A stretch of DNA of 64,000 nt from Spinacia oleracea (taxonomy: Eukaryota > Streptophyta > Magnoliopsida > Caryophyllales > Amaranthaceae), in contig NC_079492.1 in the NCBI RefSeq assembly GCF_020520425.1, positions 143,499,861-143,563,860 of the forward strand, written 5' to 3'. Positions 48,741 through 59,830 of the stretch are shown one piece after another (positions within the stretch are counted from its first letter, which is position 1; every line of letters starts with the position of its first letter). The translations under genes and the position numbers were made by a program. The notes below the pieces were generated by a model, which saw only the letters and a list, made by a program, of their open reading frames with translations, was not told the origin of the DNA and made no database searches.

Positions 48741-49415
48741 AGTATTAAATGATGAGTCCATTCAAATTTGACGATATATTCAAGATAGACTGTCAAGACC
48801 AGTCCTGTGACTAAGAAATGTCTATCAAGTGAACTTGAATGTCAAAGGTTGAAAATGGTCCCTAGTCGGAGTTTTCTATAAAATTGGACGCATAGAAAAC
48901 GTTAGACGATTAGAATGCAAGATGACTAGTAGTTCTGTTTCTTGAACTATGTGGACATGGCAATGTCATAATCATTTGCATAGATACTTACTTTGGGAAG
49001 ACTAGTATCGGACAAGACCTATGAAACTTTAATGTAAGAGATGAAAATCTGTCATAAGTAAATTTCATTAAAATTATTAGACACTAAATCCTCAATACCT
49101 GAGTGATTTGAGATTACTTGTTTGAGAACTGGTTGCTTTGACGTTGACCTACCGTCGCACCGTAAAAGGAGGCTATAAAGGCAACGCTCAGGTAATCACC
49201 TATCAAACGAAGTCTAATCTCAAGATCGCAAGATTGGGATTGTCCTCCCATAAATCGGGATGAGATGCTTAAAAGTTGTACAAGGCCACTCGGAGAGCTA
49301 GAAACTGTGAAATGCATGGCCGTGCTCGGATGAATCATAGGCTATGATTATCTGTTTATTTGATCAGTTGAACTCTGAAACCGAGGAACACCTCTGGACA
49401 TAATAAGGATGACAA

Positions 49416-50733
49416 TGTTAGGTTATGATTCATATGACAGTTCATAAATCATGCGGAAAAACCATAAAGCCAGGAAACATATTATTTACACATAATCATT
49501 TAGCATAGTTTAGATGCATACTCTTTGTTGCGTGCCTTCCCTAGCTGCGCCCGAACCGAACAAGAACAAGTCTTTAGGACTCCAAGTGTCGTCCCTCCGT
49601 AGATAGTCCACAGCACGTCCGGATCCGCCTTAAGATTGACCAACTAGAATCGCCCTTAAGGTTCTAATATTTTCGGTTAGGTAGGCAAGAATATTGGCTG
49701 ATTTTTCTGCTTAAAAATCTTAGTTTTGAATACTTAAAACTTGTGTATAAATAATGACCCCTAGGCCTTTATTTATAGAGTTATGGAAAAGGAATCGTAA
49801 TCCTAGTAGGATACGAATTAATTGAAATTAGAATCCTACATGAATTCTATTTAATTAATTTATCCAATTAGGAATAGGAATTTAATCATACACTAACTCT
49901 TGTAGATTTAGGAATCACGCATGAGCACAAACTCACACACACACGGCAGCCACAAGGGCTGCCCATGCGCGTGCGAGCAGCAGCCCACGCAGCGCGGCCC
50001 ACACATCCGTGGCCTTGGCGCGCGCTGGGCCTGCCTTGCGGTAGGCCTGGGCGCTGCCTTGGCTGGGCTTGTGGCGCGCGTGCTTGCTGGGCGATGGCCC
50101 GGCTTCGTGCTGGGCCTTCGTCCGGCAGGCCTCGTCCGATGCTAATTCGTACGATACGCTTCCGATTAAATTTCCAGTTCCGGAATTTATTTCCGATACG
50201 AACAATATTTAATATTTCCGATTCCGGAATTAATTTCCGTTTCGAACAAATATTTAATATTTCCGTTTCCGGAATTATTTTCCGATTCCGGTAATATTTC
50301 CGATTCTGACAATATTTCCGTTTCCGGCAATATTTCCGATTCTGGTAATATTTCCATTTCCAATAATATTTTCCGATACGTACCATGTTTCCGTTTCCGG
50401 CAATATCATCGTTTCCGGAGTATTCATTTCTTGCCTGTGACGATCTTAGCTCCCACTGAAACCAAGATCCGTCGGTTCCGAATATTCATAGATGGAGTAT
50501 TTAATGCCATTAAATACTTGATCCGTTTACGTACTATTTGTGTGACCCTACGGGTTCAGTCAAGAGTAAGCTGTGGATTAATATCATTAATTCCACTTGA
50601 ACTGAAGCGGCCTCTAGCTAGGCATTCAGCTCACTTGATCTCACTGAATTATTAACTTGTTAATTAATACTGAACCGCATTTATTAGACTTAACATAGAA
50701 TGCATACTTGGACCAAGGGCATTATTTGCTTCA
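49416..50733 (-). repeat. 3' LTR of Copia element 2, with a 60-bp deletion
   Basis: 1318 bp against 1378 bp for its partner. The missing stretch corresponds to about 59353-59412 and lies between two copies of TTTCCGTTTCCGGCAA. One terminal-region base also differs (TTTGCTTCA for TTTCCTTCA). Confidence 0.9.
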
Positions 50734-51597
50734 GTCTCCCACTTGTCCTTAGGGACAAGTGTGCATTTCCTAATTCCTTTGTCGCTCGATGCTTGCTCTT
50801 GAACATAAGGTAAGAGTTGTCATCCTTATTATGTCCAGAGGTGTTCCTCGGTTTCAGAGTTCAACTGATCAAATAAACAGATAATCATAGCCTATGATTC
50901 ATCCGAGCACGGCCATGCATTTCACAGTTTCTAGCTCTCCGAGTGGCCTTGTACAACTTTTAAGCATCTCATCCCGATTTATGGGAGGACAATCCCAATC
51001 TTGCGATCTTGAGATTAGACTTCGTTTGATAGGTGATTACCTGAGCGTTGCCTTTATAGCCTCCTTTTACGGTGCGATGGTTGGTCAACGTCAAAGCAAC
51101 CAGTTCTCAAACAAGTAATCTCAAATCACTCAGGTATTGAGGATTTAGTGTCTAATAATTTAATGAAATTTACTTATGACAGACTTTCATCTCTTACAGT
51201 AAAGTTTCATAGGTCTTGTCCGATACTAGTCTTCCCAAAGTAAGTATCTATGCAAATGATTATGACATTGCCATGTCCACATAGTTCAAGAAACAGAACT
51301 ACTAGTCATCTTGCATTCTAATCGTCTAACGTTTTCTATGCGTCCAATTTTATAGAAAACTCCGATTAGGGACCATTTTCAACCTTTGACATTCAAGTTC
51401 ACTTGATAGACATTTCTTAGTCACAGGACTGGTCCTGACAGTCTATCTTGAATATATCGTCAAATTGAAGGGACTCATCATTTAATAAACCACAAATTAA
51501 ATGGAAAAATGAATTCCTTTCATTTATTGTGAATGATTAACCAATAATGTTTTACAAAGATTTAAACTCTAAAACTTTAAAACATTAAACAGAGACA

Positions 51598-54500
51598 TCA
51601 AAGCCATTCTCCAATATGCTTGATTCCCATAGCTGCAGTGTGCGAGTTGTGCTTCGCTTGCGGCAGAGGTTTAGTTAATGGATCTGATATGTTGTCATCA
51701 GTTCCAATTTTGCTTATCTCGACTTCTTTTCTTTCAACGAACTCTCGTAGAAGGTGAAATCTACGAAGTACATGCTTGACTCTCTGGTGGTGTCTAGGCT
51801 CTTTTGCCTGTGCAATAGCTCCGTTATTATCACAATACAGGGCTATTGGTCCTTTAATGGAGGGGACTACACCTAGTTCTCCTATGAACTTCCTTAGCCA
51901 TATAGCTTCCTTTGCTGCTTCATGTGCAGCAATGTACTCCGCTTCAGTTGTAGAATCCGCAATGGTGCTTTGCTTAGCACTTTTCCAGCTTACTGCTCCT
52001 CCGTTGAGGCAGAAGACAAACCCAGACTGTGATCTGAAATCATCTTTGTCGGTTTGGAAACTTGCGTCCGTATAGCCTTTAACAATTAATTCATCATCTC
52101 CACCATAGACCAGGAAGTCATCTTTGTGCCTTTTCAGGTACTTCAGAATATTCTTGGCAGCAGTCCAATGCGCCTCTCCTGGGTCTGACTGGTATCTGCT
52201 CGTAGCACTGAGTGCGTACGCAACATCCGGGCGTGTACATATCATAGCATACATTATTGAACCAATCAATGATGCATATGGAATCCCATTCATTCGTCTA
52301 CGCTCATCAAGTGTTTTTGGGCACTGAGTCTTGCTTAGAGTCATTCCATGAGACATGGGTAGGTAGCCTCGCTTGGAGTCCGCCATCTTGAACCTATCAA
52401 GCACCTTATTGATATAAGTGCTTTGACTAAGTCCAATCATCTTTTTAGATCTATCTCTGTAAATCTTGATGCCCAATATGTACTGTGCTTCTCCTAGATC
52501 CTTCATCGAAAAACATTTCCCAAGCCAAATCTTGACAGAGTTCAACATAGGAATGTCATTTCCGATAAGCAATATGTCGTCGACATATAATACTAGGAAA
52601 GCAATTTTGCTCCCACTGACCTTCTTGTATACACAAGATTCGTCCGCGTTCTTGATGAAACCAAAGTCACTGACTGCTTCATCAAAACGTATATTCCAGC
52701 TCCTGGATGCCTGCTTCAATCCGTAGATTGACTTCTTTAGCTTGCATACCTTTTTAGCATTCTTTGGATCCTCAAAACCTTCAGGCTGTGTCATAAACAC
52801 AGTTTCTGTTAAAACGCCGTTTAAGAAAGCAGTTTTGACATCCATCTGCCATATTTCGTAATCGTAATATGCAGCGATTGCTAACATTATTCGAATAGAC
52901 TTTAGCATTGCAACTGGTGAAAAGGTTTCATCGTAATCCACACCGTGGACTTGCCTGTAACCTTTTGCAACCAATCTAGCTTTGAAAAATTCAAGTTTCC
53001 CATCCTTGTCCTTTTTCAGTTTGAAAACCCATTTGCTTCCAATGGCTTGGTAGCCATCTGGCAAATCGACCAAATCCCATACTTGGTTTTCAGACATGGA
53101 GTCTAATTCAGATTGCATGGCTTCTTGCCATTGCTTGGGGCTAGGGCTCGTCATAGCTTGCTTGTAAGTCGCAGGTTCATCACTTTCAAGTAATAGAACG
53201 TCATAGCTCTCGTTCGTCAAAATACCCAAGTACCTTTCCGGTTGAGATCTATATCTTTGCGATCTACGCGGGGTAACATTTCTAGATTGACCATGATTCT
53301 CACCAGATTCTTCTAAAGATCTCTGAGTTTCATCTTGAATGTCATCTTGAGCATTCTCTAGAGTTTGTTGTTCGACTCGAATTTCTTCGAGGTCTACTTT
53401 TCTCCCACTTGTCATTTTGGAAATGTGATCCTTCTCCAAAAAGACACCATCTCGAGCAACAAACACTTTGTTCTCAGATGTATTGTAGAAGTAATACCCC
53501 TTTGTTTCCTTTGGATAGCCCACAAGGATACATTTGTCAGATTTTGGATGAAGTTTGTCTGAAATTAATCGTTTGACGTATACTTCACATCCCCAAATCT
53601 TAAGAAAAGACACATTTGGAGGCTTTCCAAACCATAATTCGTATGGAGTCTTTTCGACAGCTTTAGACGGAGCTCTATTTATAGTGAGTGCAGCTGTATT
53701 TAGTGCATGTCCCCAAAATTCTAATGGAAGTTCGGCCTGACCCATCATTGACCTGACCATGTCTAGCAAGGTTCTGTTCCTCCGTTCTGACACACCGTTC
53801 CATTGTGGTGTTCCAGGAGGGGTCAATTCTGATAGAATTCCACATTCTTTCAGATGGTCATCAAATTCATAGCTCAGATATTCACCGCCTCTATCAGACC
53901 GCAGTGCCTTGATCTTCTTGCCTAATTGATTCTCTACTTCACTCTGAAATTCCTTGAATTTGTCAAAGGATTCAGACTTATGCTTCATTAGGTAGACATA
54001 ACCATACCTACTGAAGTCATCAGTGAAAGTGATAAAGTAGCTGAAACCACCTCTAGCATTTGTACTCATTGGTCCACATACATCTGTATGGATTAAACCC
54101 AATAGTTCATTTGCTTTTTCTCCAACTTTAGAGAAAGGTTGCTTTGTCATTTTTCCAAGTAAACATGATTCGCATTTACCATAATCCTCTAAGTTAAATG
54201 GTTCTAGAATTCCTTCCCTTTGAAGTCTTTCTAAGCGTTTCAAGTTTATATGGCCTAATCGACAATGCCACAGATAGGTGAGATCTGAATCATTCTTTTT
54301 GGCCTTTTTGGTATTTATGTTATATACTTGTTTGTCGTGATCTAATAAATAAAGTCCATTGACTAATCTAGCAGATCCATAAAACATCTCTTTAAAATAA
54401 AACGAACAACTATTGTCTTTTATTATAAAAGAAAATCCCTTAGCATCTAAGCAAGAAACTGAAATGATGTTTTTAGTAAGACTTGGAACATGGAAACATT

Positions 54501-55563
54501 CTTCCAGTTCCAAAACTAGCCCGGAGGGCAACGACAAATAGTAAGTTCCTACAGCTAATGCAGCAATCCGTGCTCCATTTCCCACTCGTAGGTCGACTTC
54601 ACCCTTGCTTAACTTTCTACTTCTTCTTAGTCCCTGTGGATTGGAACATAAGTGTGAGCCACAACCTGTATCTAATACCCAAGAAGTTGAATTAGCAAGT
54701 ATACAGTCTATAACGAAAATACCTGAAGATGGAACGACTGTTCCGTTCTTCTGATCTTCCTTTAGCTTCAAGCAATCTCTCTTCCAATGCCCCTTCTTCT
54801 TGCAGTAGAAGCATTCGGATTCAGAAGTGGGTTGACTGACCTTCCTCTTTGCAGATTTGGCGCCAGTTTGCTTAGTTGGGCTGGCCTTGTTGCCACCTTT
54901 CTTAGCATTCCTCTTCTTTCCAGATTTCTTGAACTTGCCCCCACGCACCATAAGCACATCCTGCTTATCACTTTTGAGCGTCTTTTCAGCGGTCTTCAGC
55001 ATACCGTGAAGCTCAGTGAGCGTTTTGTCCAGACTATTCATACTGTAGTTCAGTTTGAACTGATCATACCCGCTATGAAGAGAATGGAGGATGGTGTCTA
55101 TAGCCATTTCCTGAGAAAATTGCTGATCCAGCCGACTCATATTCTCAATGAGTCCAATCATTTTGAGAACATGTGGACTTACGGGCTCGCCTTTCTTAAG
55201 CTTGGTCTCAAGAATTTGCCTATGAGTCTCGAATCTTTCGACTCGTGCTAGATCTTGGAACATGTTCTTCAACTCACTGATGATTGTGAAAGCATCTGAG
55301 TTGATGAACGTTTTCTGCAGATCCGCACTCATGGTGGCGAGCATTAGACATTTCACATCCTTGTTGGCATCAATCCAACGATTGAGGGCTGCCTGAGTGA
55401 CCCCGTCGCCTGGAGCTTCGGGCATCGCCTCATCTAGGACATACTCCTTTTCTTCCTGCATAAGAACTATTTGCAAGTTCCTTTGCCAGTCAAGGAAGTT
55501 TTTCCCGTTCAACTTCTCCTTTTCGAGAATTGATCGAATGTTGAATGAATTGTTGTTTGCCAT
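51598..55563 (-). CDS. Ty1/copia gag-pol polyprotein, intact
   Basis: 1321 residues from the Met at 55563; the frame is open 14 codons further to 55605, where an earlier ATG also exists. Residue numbers below count from 55605. Gag with a zinc knuckle C265-C268-H273-C278; protease D312-T-G; integrase with H447/H452/C478/C481 and the D508-D571-E607 triad (35 residues between the last two); reverse transcriptase with D922 and the Y1007-V-D-D box; RNase H with D1180, E1221/E1223 and D1259. All catalytic positions I can check are kept. The product would be cut by its own protease and assembled into cytoplasmic particles. Gag and Pol are in one frame, so no frameshift is needed. Confidence 0.96.
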   Translation of the reverse strand: MANNNSFNIRSILEKEKLNGKNFLDWQRNLQIVLMQEEKEYVLDEAMPEAPGDGVTQAALNRWIDANKDVKCLMLATMSADLQKTFINSDAFTIISELKNMFQDLARVERFETHRQILETKLKKGEPVSPHVLKMIGLIENMSRLDQQFSQEMAIDTILHSLHSGYDQFKLNYSMNSLDKTLTELHGMLKTAEKTLKSDKQDVLMVRGGKFKKSGKKRNAKKGGNKASPTKQTGAKSAKRKVSQPTSESECFYCKKKGHWKRDCLKLKEDQKNGTVVPSSGIFVIDCILANSTSWVLDTGCGSHLCSNPQGLRRSRKLSKGEVDLRVGNGARIAALAVGTYYLSLPSGLVLELEECFHVPSLTKNIISVSCLDAKGFSFIIKDNSCSFYFKEMFYGSARLVNGLYLLDHDKQVYNINTKKAKKNDSDLTYLWHCRLGHINLKRLERLQREGILEPFNLEDYGKCESCLLGKMTKQPFSKVGEKANELLGLIHTDVCGPMSTNARGGFSYFITFTDDFSRYGYVYLMKHKSESFDKFKEFQSEVENQLGKKIKALRSDRGGEYLSYEFDDHLKECGILSELTPPGTPQWNGVSERRNRTLLDMVRSMMGQAELPLEFWGHALNTAALTINRAPSKAVEKTPYELWFGKPPNVSFLKIWGCEVYVKRLISDKLHPKSDKCILVGYPKETKGYYFYNTSENKVFVARDGVFLEKDHISKMTSGRKVDLEEIRVEQQTLENAQDDIQDETQRSLEESGENHGQSRNVTPRRSQRYRSQPERYLGILTNESYDVLLLESDEPATYKQAMTSPSPKQWQEAMQSELDSMSENQVWDLVDLPDGYQAIGSKWVFKLKKDKDGKLEFFKARLVAKGYRQVHGVDYDETFSPVAMLKSIRIMLAIAAYYDYEIWQMDVKTAFLNGVLTETVFMTQPEGFEDPKNAKKVCKLKKSIYGLKQASRSWNIRFDEAVSDFGFIKNADESCVYKKVSGSKIAFLVLYVDDILLIGNDIPMLNSVKIWLGKCFSMKDLGEAQYILGIKIYRDRSKKMIGLSQSTYINKVLDRFKMADSKRGYLPMSHGMTLSKTQCPKTLDERRRMNGIPYASLIGSIMYAMICTRPDVAYALSATSRYQSDPGEAHWTAAKNILKYLKRHKDDFLVYGGDDELIVKGYTDASFQTDKDDFRSQSGFVFCLNGGAVSWKSAKQSTIADSTTEAEYIAAHEAAKEAIWLRKFIGELGVVPSIKGPIALYCDNNGAIAQAKEPRHHQRVKHVLRRFHLLREFVERKEVEISKIGTDDNISDPLTKPLPQAKHNSHTAAMGIKHIGEWL

Positions 55564-57184
55564 ATTAAAACTACAATTGAAAAGAATAAACAAATAAATA
55601 ACCATTCACAGTTTCTCTTAATAAACTTAAATTCTAGCATACATGCATAATTCAGTGTTTATTAAGCATTTTATTCAAGTTATGTGTTCCGGCAGGTGTG
55701 AATAAAATGATTCCAAGATCCTAAAATCATTGAAGAACTAAGCACAATTTGTCGACTTAATCCTAGAACATCTTAGGTAAGCAAAAGCCTTTTGCTAATA
55801 GTCTAGAAACTATTCTTGGTTGATAGGTACGTCTAAGAACTTATTAGGTAAACCTATCGAATTTGCCACGACATAAAAGGACTCCTTACTTATATCGTTG
55901 AGTTTCACCAAAACTAACATGTACTCACAATTATTTGTGTACCTTGCCCCTTTAGGACCAATAAGTAACACCTCGCTGAGCGAAAACTATTACTAGATTG
56001 ATGTAAAGGATATCCAAGCAAGTGTATATTTTGGCATGGCACCTTTTAACTCAATTTTTAAGTTTGGAACTTAAGGCTCTTACTATGTTGGTTAGATTTT
56101 AAGTGAACTAAAATCCTTAATCATGCAACATAATCAAGCTTTTGATCTCATGCATTTTAAGACATATTTAAAGCAATAAATAACTTAAAACATGCATAAG
56201 ATATTTGTGATCTAGTATGGCCCGACTTCATCTTGAAGCTTTGACTTCAAAGTCCGTCTTGAAAATCTCCGTGGGAGGCACCATTTTCTTCAAATAGGAT
56301 AAGCTATAACTAATTACAACTATTTGATGGTTCACAGACCATATTTGAATTGAAAAATAACTTTGGTACTTTAGACCAATTACATTCAAATTAATGGTAC
56401 GCAGACCATATTTTCTATCCTATTTGGGCCATACTAGTCACTTCATAACCTGCAAAACAGTACATATACAATATATACCATTCACCCATTCATTATCATG
56501 AATGGCCCACATAGCTGGTTAGTAAAACACATTATGCATCACGTAAACATTTGCAGCAATTAATCAAGGGCACCAATAATCTACCAATTATTCAGTCCTT
56601 ATTAATTCTAATCAAGTTGTTTTAACCTTAAGGATTTGTAGACCTAATCAAGAGTTTATGACTAAAAAGCGCTCCCACTTAAACCAATAAATTTATATGC
56701 TTTACCAATTTTAAACATAAAAATGTATTTCTAGTCTAACCGGAAACATACAAATTTAATTAAAATTTAAAGCTCATATCAATTTATAATTGAATCCAAA
56801 AATTTAATTTAATTTCAGTCGTATTTAAATTAATTCATGATTTTAATTTTAGTAAAATAATTAGAATAAATAACATTTATTATAATTATAATATTCAAAA
56901 TTAAAATCCAAGAAAATAATTCAAATTATTAATTTTAAAATTAATTAAAATTACGTGAACTGAAATTTTCAAATTAAACATTCAAAACGATCTAATCGTA
57001 ACGCAAACACCCTACGCGTTGCACGCCCATGGGCCGTACGCACACAGCCATTGCTGGCCATGTGCGCGCAGCCCATGCGCTCGTCGCATAGCTGCTGCTT
57101 CCCTATCGCAAGCCTCCGCACGCATTGGTGCTCGCTGCGCGCGCCAGCGCTCATCGCACGCGAGCTATCGCTCGCAGTGCGCGC

Positions 57185-57299
57185 GCGCGACATCGCTCGC
57201 TGGGCGCGCGACATCGCTCGCTGGGCGCGCGAGCCATCGCTCGCTGGGCGCGCGAGCCATCGCTCGCTGGGGCGCGACATCGCTCGCTGGGCGCGCGAG
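57185..57299 (-). repeat. GC-rich tandem array in the leader of Copia element 2
   Basis: About five units of the same 21/23-bp family as at 42911, in a GC-rich island at about 57010-57580. The copy number is lower and one unit has lost a base. Confidence 0.85.
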
Positions 57300-58364
57300 T
57301 AATGCTGGGCGCAACGCTCGTGGCACGCGAGCTTGCGCTCGCTGCGCGCGAGGCTGCGCGCTCTTGTGCGAGGCAGCGCGCGTTGTGGCGCAGCTCGCTT
57401 GCTGCCCACACGCGACTGCCTTGGCTCGCCCTTCGCCCATGCCCATTCGTTCATAGCTCGTGGCACACGACACAAGGCAGGGCTGCTGCCTTGTGCTCGT
57501 GCACTACGCCCTTGCTCATTGCATTCGTGCCGCACGGGCGACGAGCTCCCTTGCTCGTCGTCGCATGCCCGCATTATACAACACCCCTTAAGGGTAACAC
57601 GAAGCGTCCATTGCTTCGTGCGTGCAAGTTATATGAACGAATCGCATAAAAATTTAAAATTTATATTTAAAATTAATGACAAATTAATAATATTAATTTC
57701 ATAATTTTAGGGCGAAAAATCGAAAATTTATTATCCAATTGATTTCCGATTGTTATGGATTCAAGTCTAGGTCATAAAAATTTAAAATTTATCGTAAATT
57801 TACAATTTTTATGGTGGTTTTTAATCATAGGTTTCTAATTAAATTACAATTAATTATGAAAATCAAATTAATTCTAAATTATTCTAATTTTCAACAAATT
57901 AATCATAATTACAAATTAGATTGCATAATTAACAAGACTAGGCATTCAAACTTGTTAAACATATGCAGTAGGTCAATCAAAAATTCAAGATTTATCAACA
58001 AGAATCGCAAATATTTAATTTAACATCTTAAATTTACGAAATTTTGCATTCGAAAAACTAAAACCTTCGAAAAGTCATAGTTAGGCTTCGAATTTGAGAA
58101 TTCTGGGTTCGGCAGAAAAATACTATTTTTGTCAAAATTTTAGAATGCCTTTTACATGCGGAATTGACACAAAAATCACTCGATTTGGATGAGTAACGAA
58201 GAAACTGCCGAAAAACTGCGTACGTATAATTAAATAAACGCAATTTGCAATTAATTAACAATTACGAAAATTAATCACCCCTTTTTAATTCTTGCAAATT
58301 TGTAATATTTAACCATGTTCATGCAATTTAGATTATGAAAATAATAAGGGGCTCGTGATACCAC

Positions 58365-59742
58365 TGTTAGGTTATGATTCATATGACAGTTCATAAATCA
58401 TGCGGAAAAACCATAAAGCCAGGAAACATATTATTTACACATAATCATTTAGCATAGTTTAGATGCATACTCTTTGTTGCGTGCCTTCCCTAGCTGCGCC
58501 CGAACCGAACAAGAACAAGTCTTTAGGACTCCAAGTGTCGTCCCTCCGTAGATAGTCCACAGCACGTCCGGATCCGCCTTAAGATTGACCAACTAGAATC
58601 GCCCTTAAGGTTCTAATATTTTCGGTTAGGTAGGCAAGAATATTGGCTGATTTTTCTGCTTAAAAATCTTAGTTTTGAATACTTAAAACTTGTGTATAAA
58701 TAATGACCCCTAGGCCTTTATTTATAGAGTTATGGAAAAGGAATCGTAATCCTAGTAGGATACGAATTAATTGAAATTAGAATCCTACATGAATTCTATT
58801 TAATTAATTTATCCAATTAGGAATAGGAATTTAATCATACACTAACTCTTGTAGATTTAGGAATCACGCATGAGCACAAACTCACACACACACGGCAGCC
58901 ACAAGGGCTGCCCATGCGCGTGCGAGCAGCAGCCCACGCAGCGCGGCCCACGCATCCGTGGCCTTGGCGCGCGCTGGGCCTGCCTTGCGGTAGGCCTGGG
59001 CGCTGCCTTGGCTGGGCTTGTGGCGCGCGTGCTTGCTGGGCGATGGCCCGGCTTCGTGCTGGGCCTTCGTCCGGCAGGCCTCGTCCGATGCTAATTCGTA
59101 CGATACGCTTCCGATTAAATTTCCAGTTCCGGAATTTATTTCCGATACGAACAATATTTAATATTTCCGATTCCGGAATTAATTTCCGTTTCGAACAAAT
59201 ATTTAATATTTCCGTTTCCGGAATTATTTTCCGATTCCGGTAATATTTCCGATTCTGACAATATTTCCGTTTCCGGCAATATTTCCGATTCTGGTAATAT
59301 TTCCATTTCCAATAATATTTTCCGATACGTACCATGTTTCCGTTTCCGGCAACATCTACGACTTGGATAATATTCATATTTCCGATACGATCCATATTTC
59401 CGTTTCCGGCAATATCATCGTTTCCGGAGTATTCATTTCTTGCCTGTGACGATCTTAGCTCCCACTGAAACCAAGATCCGTCGGTTCCGAATATTCATAG
59501 ATGGAGTATTTAATGCCATTAAATACTTGATCCGTTTACGTACTATTTGTGTGACCCTACGGGTTCAGTCAAGAGTAAGCTGTGGATTAATATCATTAAT
59601 TCCACTTGAACTGAAGCGGCCTCTAGCTAGGCATTCAGCTCACTTGATCTCACTGAATTATTAACTTGTTAATTAATACTGAACCGCATTTATTAGACTT
59701 AACATAGAATGCATACTTGGACCAAGGGCATTATTTCCTTCA
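58365..59742 (-). repeat. 5' LTR of Copia element 2
   Basis: 1378 bp. The primer-site region lies at 58348-58364, reading GTGGTATCACGAGCCCC on the minus strand. A TATA-like CTATAAATAAAGG stands near 58725 on the minus strand. Its outer end faces the 3' LTR of element 1. Confidence 0.92.
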
Positions 59743-59830
59743 GACAACTCTTACCTTATGTTCAAGAGCAAGCATCGAGCGACAAAGGAATTAGGAAATG
59801 CACACTTGTCCCTAAGGACAAGTGGGAGAG

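Larger units (their letters stand above)
49416..59742 (-). mobile_element. Copia element 2: complete, probably autonomous
   Basis: Antisense insertion into the 3' non-coding region of element 1, flanked by GACAA (49411-49415 and 59743-59747). Its 5' LTR is 58365-59742, its 3' LTR 49416-50733. It has the same primer site and a leader with a shorter GC-rich array, followed by one uninterrupted polyprotein frame and about 860 bp of 3' non-coding sequence. All parts needed for movement are visible. At 10.3 kb with 1.3-1.4-kb LTRs it resembles the larger Tork/Angela-like Copia lineages, but that is a guess. Confidence 0.93.
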
